Source: Odoribacteraceae bacterium (GTDB lineage Bacteria > Bacteroidota > Bacteroidia > Bacteroidales > Marinifilaceae). Taken from it: a stretch of DNA of 6,952 bases. The notes beneath the pieces are model-generated. The model saw only the letters and a list, made by a program, of their open reading frames with translations. It ran no database searches and was not told where the DNA came from. The translations under genes were made by a program, and so were the position numbers. Positions 6,121 to 6,952 of this stretch are shown piece after piece; position 1 is the first letter of the stretch, and each line of letters starts with the position of its first letter. The stretch is from NCBI GenBank assembly GCA_031267995.1, contig JAIRXZ010000109.1:1-6952 (forward strand), given 5' to 3'.

Positions 6121-6144
6121 GTAGGGGCGAATAATTATTCGCCC
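6121..6144 (+). repeat. REP-like palindrome, GTAGGGGCG family, copy B
   Basis: GTAGG leads into GGGCGAATAATTATTCGCCC (6125-6144), a perfect 20-bp palindrome. The same word is present inverted, with one change, at 6190-6209. Confidence 0.9.
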
Positions 6145-6189
6145 TCACCGCCTGTAAGGAAAACACGTCGAGAGCGCACACGCGGGGAA

Positions 6190-6213
6190 GGGCGAATAAT
6201 TATTAGCCCCAAC
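6190..6213 (-). repeat. REP-like palindrome, inverted copy C
   Basis: Read on the minus strand this is TGTTGGGGCTAATAATTATT followed by CGCCC, matching copy B including its flanking G-run, with a C-to-T type change in one arm. B and C therefore face each other across about 45 bp, the geometry of a paired REP unit (REPIN-like). Confidence 0.85.
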
Positions 6214-6226
6214 AGCATACGCCAAT

Positions 6227-6366
6227 GGCTTAGACAAGCTCAGCCACCGTGGCTGTGGCTTCAACAAGCCCACCACCACTACGGTGGCTGAGCCTGTCGA
6301 AATCCTACCGGTGGCTGAGCCACCGCGTCAGCCACTACCACTACGGTGGCTGAGCCTGTCGAAGCC
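6227..6366. repeat. Cluster of GGTGGCTGAGCCTGTCGAAG repeats in both orientations
   Basis: Forward copies are CGGTGGCTGAGCCTGTCGAA (6282-6301), the shortened CGGTGGCTGAGCCACCG (6309-6325, itself a 7-bp hairpin with a 3-nt loop) and CGGTGGCTGAGCCTGTCGAA (6344-6363). Inverted copies are GGCTTAGACAAGCTCAGCC (from 6227), a diverged GGCTTCAACAAGCCCACC (from 6257) and a fragment GTCAGCCAC (6327-6335). From experience this word is a common intergenic repeat in Bacteroidota and other phyla. Nothing suggests coding. Confidence 0.85.
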
Positions 6367-6391
6367 CAAACAACAAAAGCCAACTCTTTGT

Positions 6392-6416
6392 GTAGAGACG
6401 TAGCGTGCTACGTCTC
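6392..6416. repeat. REP-like palindrome, GTAGAGACG family
   Basis: GTAGAGACGTAGC then GTGCTACGTCTC gives a 10-bp stem GAGACGTAGC/GCTACGTCTC (6395-6404 with 6407-6416) with a minimal loop. The GTAGAGACG head parallels the GTAGGGGCG head of copies A and B, suggesting related repeat families. No T-run follows, so a terminator is unlikely. Confidence 0.8.
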
Positions 6417-6518
6417 CCGCGCCGGGCAGCCCCTCCCCCTCGCCCACCCGCCACCACAAAACGAAACTCCCCCGGGGCGTTCCTTTTTGCCGTCGCGGAT
6501 CAAAGGCCCAGGGGAGCA

Positions 6519-6551
6519 GTTCACCTGCAGAGCGGAAACTGCCGGGTGAAC
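6519..6551. other. Structured hairpin of unknown role
   Basis: GTTCACC (6519-6525) pairs with GGTGAAC (6545-6551), and inside it GCAG (6527-6530) pairs with CTGC (6539-6542), leaving an 8-nt loop AGCGGAAA and a small 1x2 internal loop. CTCCCC near 6466 and GGGGAG (6511-6516) could close a further outer stem. No T-run follows. It could be part of a small RNA, a repeat remnant or a protein site, and no known RNA family was recognised. The gap from 6421 to 6627 shows nothing else. Confidence 0.45.
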
Positions 6552-6627
6552 GTCGATGAAATATAATTAACAGACGAAGTTGCTGGGGAGGGATAAGCGA
6601 GCCGGAAAGTTTCTCGCACCGGGAGAG

Positions 6628-6708
6628 TCATGCACCAGGGACAAGAAAGGACGCGTGTTTTAGAAAGCAATCACGTACCAGGGACAAGGGAGGACGCGTG
6701 TCCAGAAA
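6628..6708. repeat. Direct repeat with 43-bp period, two copies
   Basis: Copy 1 (6628-6666) and copy 2 (6671-6708) share ACCAGGGACAAG, then AGGACGCGTGT, then AGAAA, with only a few differences (TCATGC against TCACGT at the front, AA against GG in the middle). It lies between the repeat-rich gap and the terminator of the right-hand gene. No ORF explains it. Confidence 0.8.
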
Positions 6709-6738
6709 AACAGACGCGCGCCGGGGAGACGGCGCGCG
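6704..6738 (-). terminator. Predicted terminator of the right-hand minus-strand gene
   Basis: CGCGCGCC (6715-6722) and GGCGCGCG (6731-6738) form an all-GC 8-bp stem with an 8-nt loop. On the minus strand it is followed by TCTGTTTTT, a fair U-tract (6710-6706). It begins about 25 bp past the stop codon of the gene ending at 6764, which supports the minus direction. Confidence 0.7.
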
Positions 6739-6763
6739 CCTTTGGGGAAGCAGCCCTGGACGG

Positions 6764-6952
6764 TCACTCCTTCGCGGCGTTCTGCTCGGCGTGAATCCGT
6801 TCCACTTCCTGGCGGTGTTGCTCGACGGCGCGGACATGTTCCTCGAACTCCTCGTGGTGCTGGCGGTCGAGGATGGCGATGAGATCGGCGGTGGTTTTAG
6901 GCATCGAGAAGACGGTGAACTCGCCGAACTTCGGCTCGTCGTCCACGTGCTT
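6764..6952 (-). CDS. Unrecognised protein, C-terminal part (cut by window edge)
   Basis: A minus-strand frame is open from the right edge to a TGA at 6766-6764, giving 62 residues that end VERIHAEQNAAKE. No start is required inside the window: a GTG at 6946 or the Met of SMPKTT are possible starts, but the frame continues beyond the edge. The visible part has DEPKFGEFTVFSMPKTTADL, then a long charged helix rich in Glu, His, Gln and Arg (ILDRQHHEEFEEHVRAVEQHRQEV), probably a coiled coil. No signal peptide or membrane segment is visible. The family is not recognised. The good terminator just downstream supports it as a real gene rather than a chance frame. Confidence 0.5.
   Translation of the reverse strand, partial: KHVDDEPKFGEFTVFSMPKTTADLIAILDRQHHEEFEEHVRAVEQHRQEVERIHAEQNAAKE

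Noticed and set aside
6053..6416. CRISPR array
   Set aside because: Repeats differ in type, orientation and spacing, and each is palindromic; there are no regular spacers and no cas genes.
6346..6549. Short plus-strand frame across the repeats
   Set aside because: It begins inside an intergenic repeat and crosses palindromes; no coding signal or homology.

Overview
The window looks like a chromosomal piece from a GC-rich member of the Bacteroidota, probably Bacteroidales. The evidence is the gene set (ParA, ParB, a DUF5683 membrane protein and a MltD-type LysM transglycosylase in a row), an exact Bacteroidota promoter -7 box (TACATTTG), and A-rich rather than Shine-Dalgarno leaders. Family and genus cannot be fixed from the sequence.

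Layout. (1) Positions 1-845, minus strand: the start of leuA (2-isopropylmalate synthase, cut by the left edge) and its control region. Reading the minus strand, this is a promoter, a 24-codon Leu-rich leader peptide, mutually exclusive antiterminator and terminator hairpins, a roughly 200-bp array of 21-bp tandem repeats, then leuA. It is a textbook ribosome-mediated leucine attenuator with an unusual minisatellite inserted in the leader mRNA. (2) Positions 846-1140: non-coding, filled with degenerate, partly palindromic units of about 20 bp. (3) Positions 1141-5100, minus strand: a compact transcription unit parA - parB - DUF5683 gene - mltD-like gene, with gaps of 3, 27 and 3 bp. It joins chromosome segregation to envelope and peptidoglycan functions. 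(4) Positions 5101-5244: a divergent promoter region. (5) Positions 5245-5967, plus strand: an AlkD-family DNA alkylation repair protein. (6) Positions 5968-6763: about 800 bp without a convincing gene, carrying at least three families of short palindromic intergenic repeats, a structured hairpin and a 43-bp-period direct repeat. (7) Positions 6764-6952, minus strand: the C-terminal end of an unrecognised gene, followed by its own predicted terminator.

The best-supported interesting system is the leuA attenuator. The leader ORF, its Leu codon cluster (half of them CTA), the antiterminator pairing and the terminator can all be read directly, and they fit in register with a stalled ribosome. 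The most unusual elements are the 21-bp tandem array between that attenuator and leuA, and the mosaic of REP-like repeats beyond the alkylation repair gene. No mobile element, CRISPR array, tRNA or rRNA was seen.
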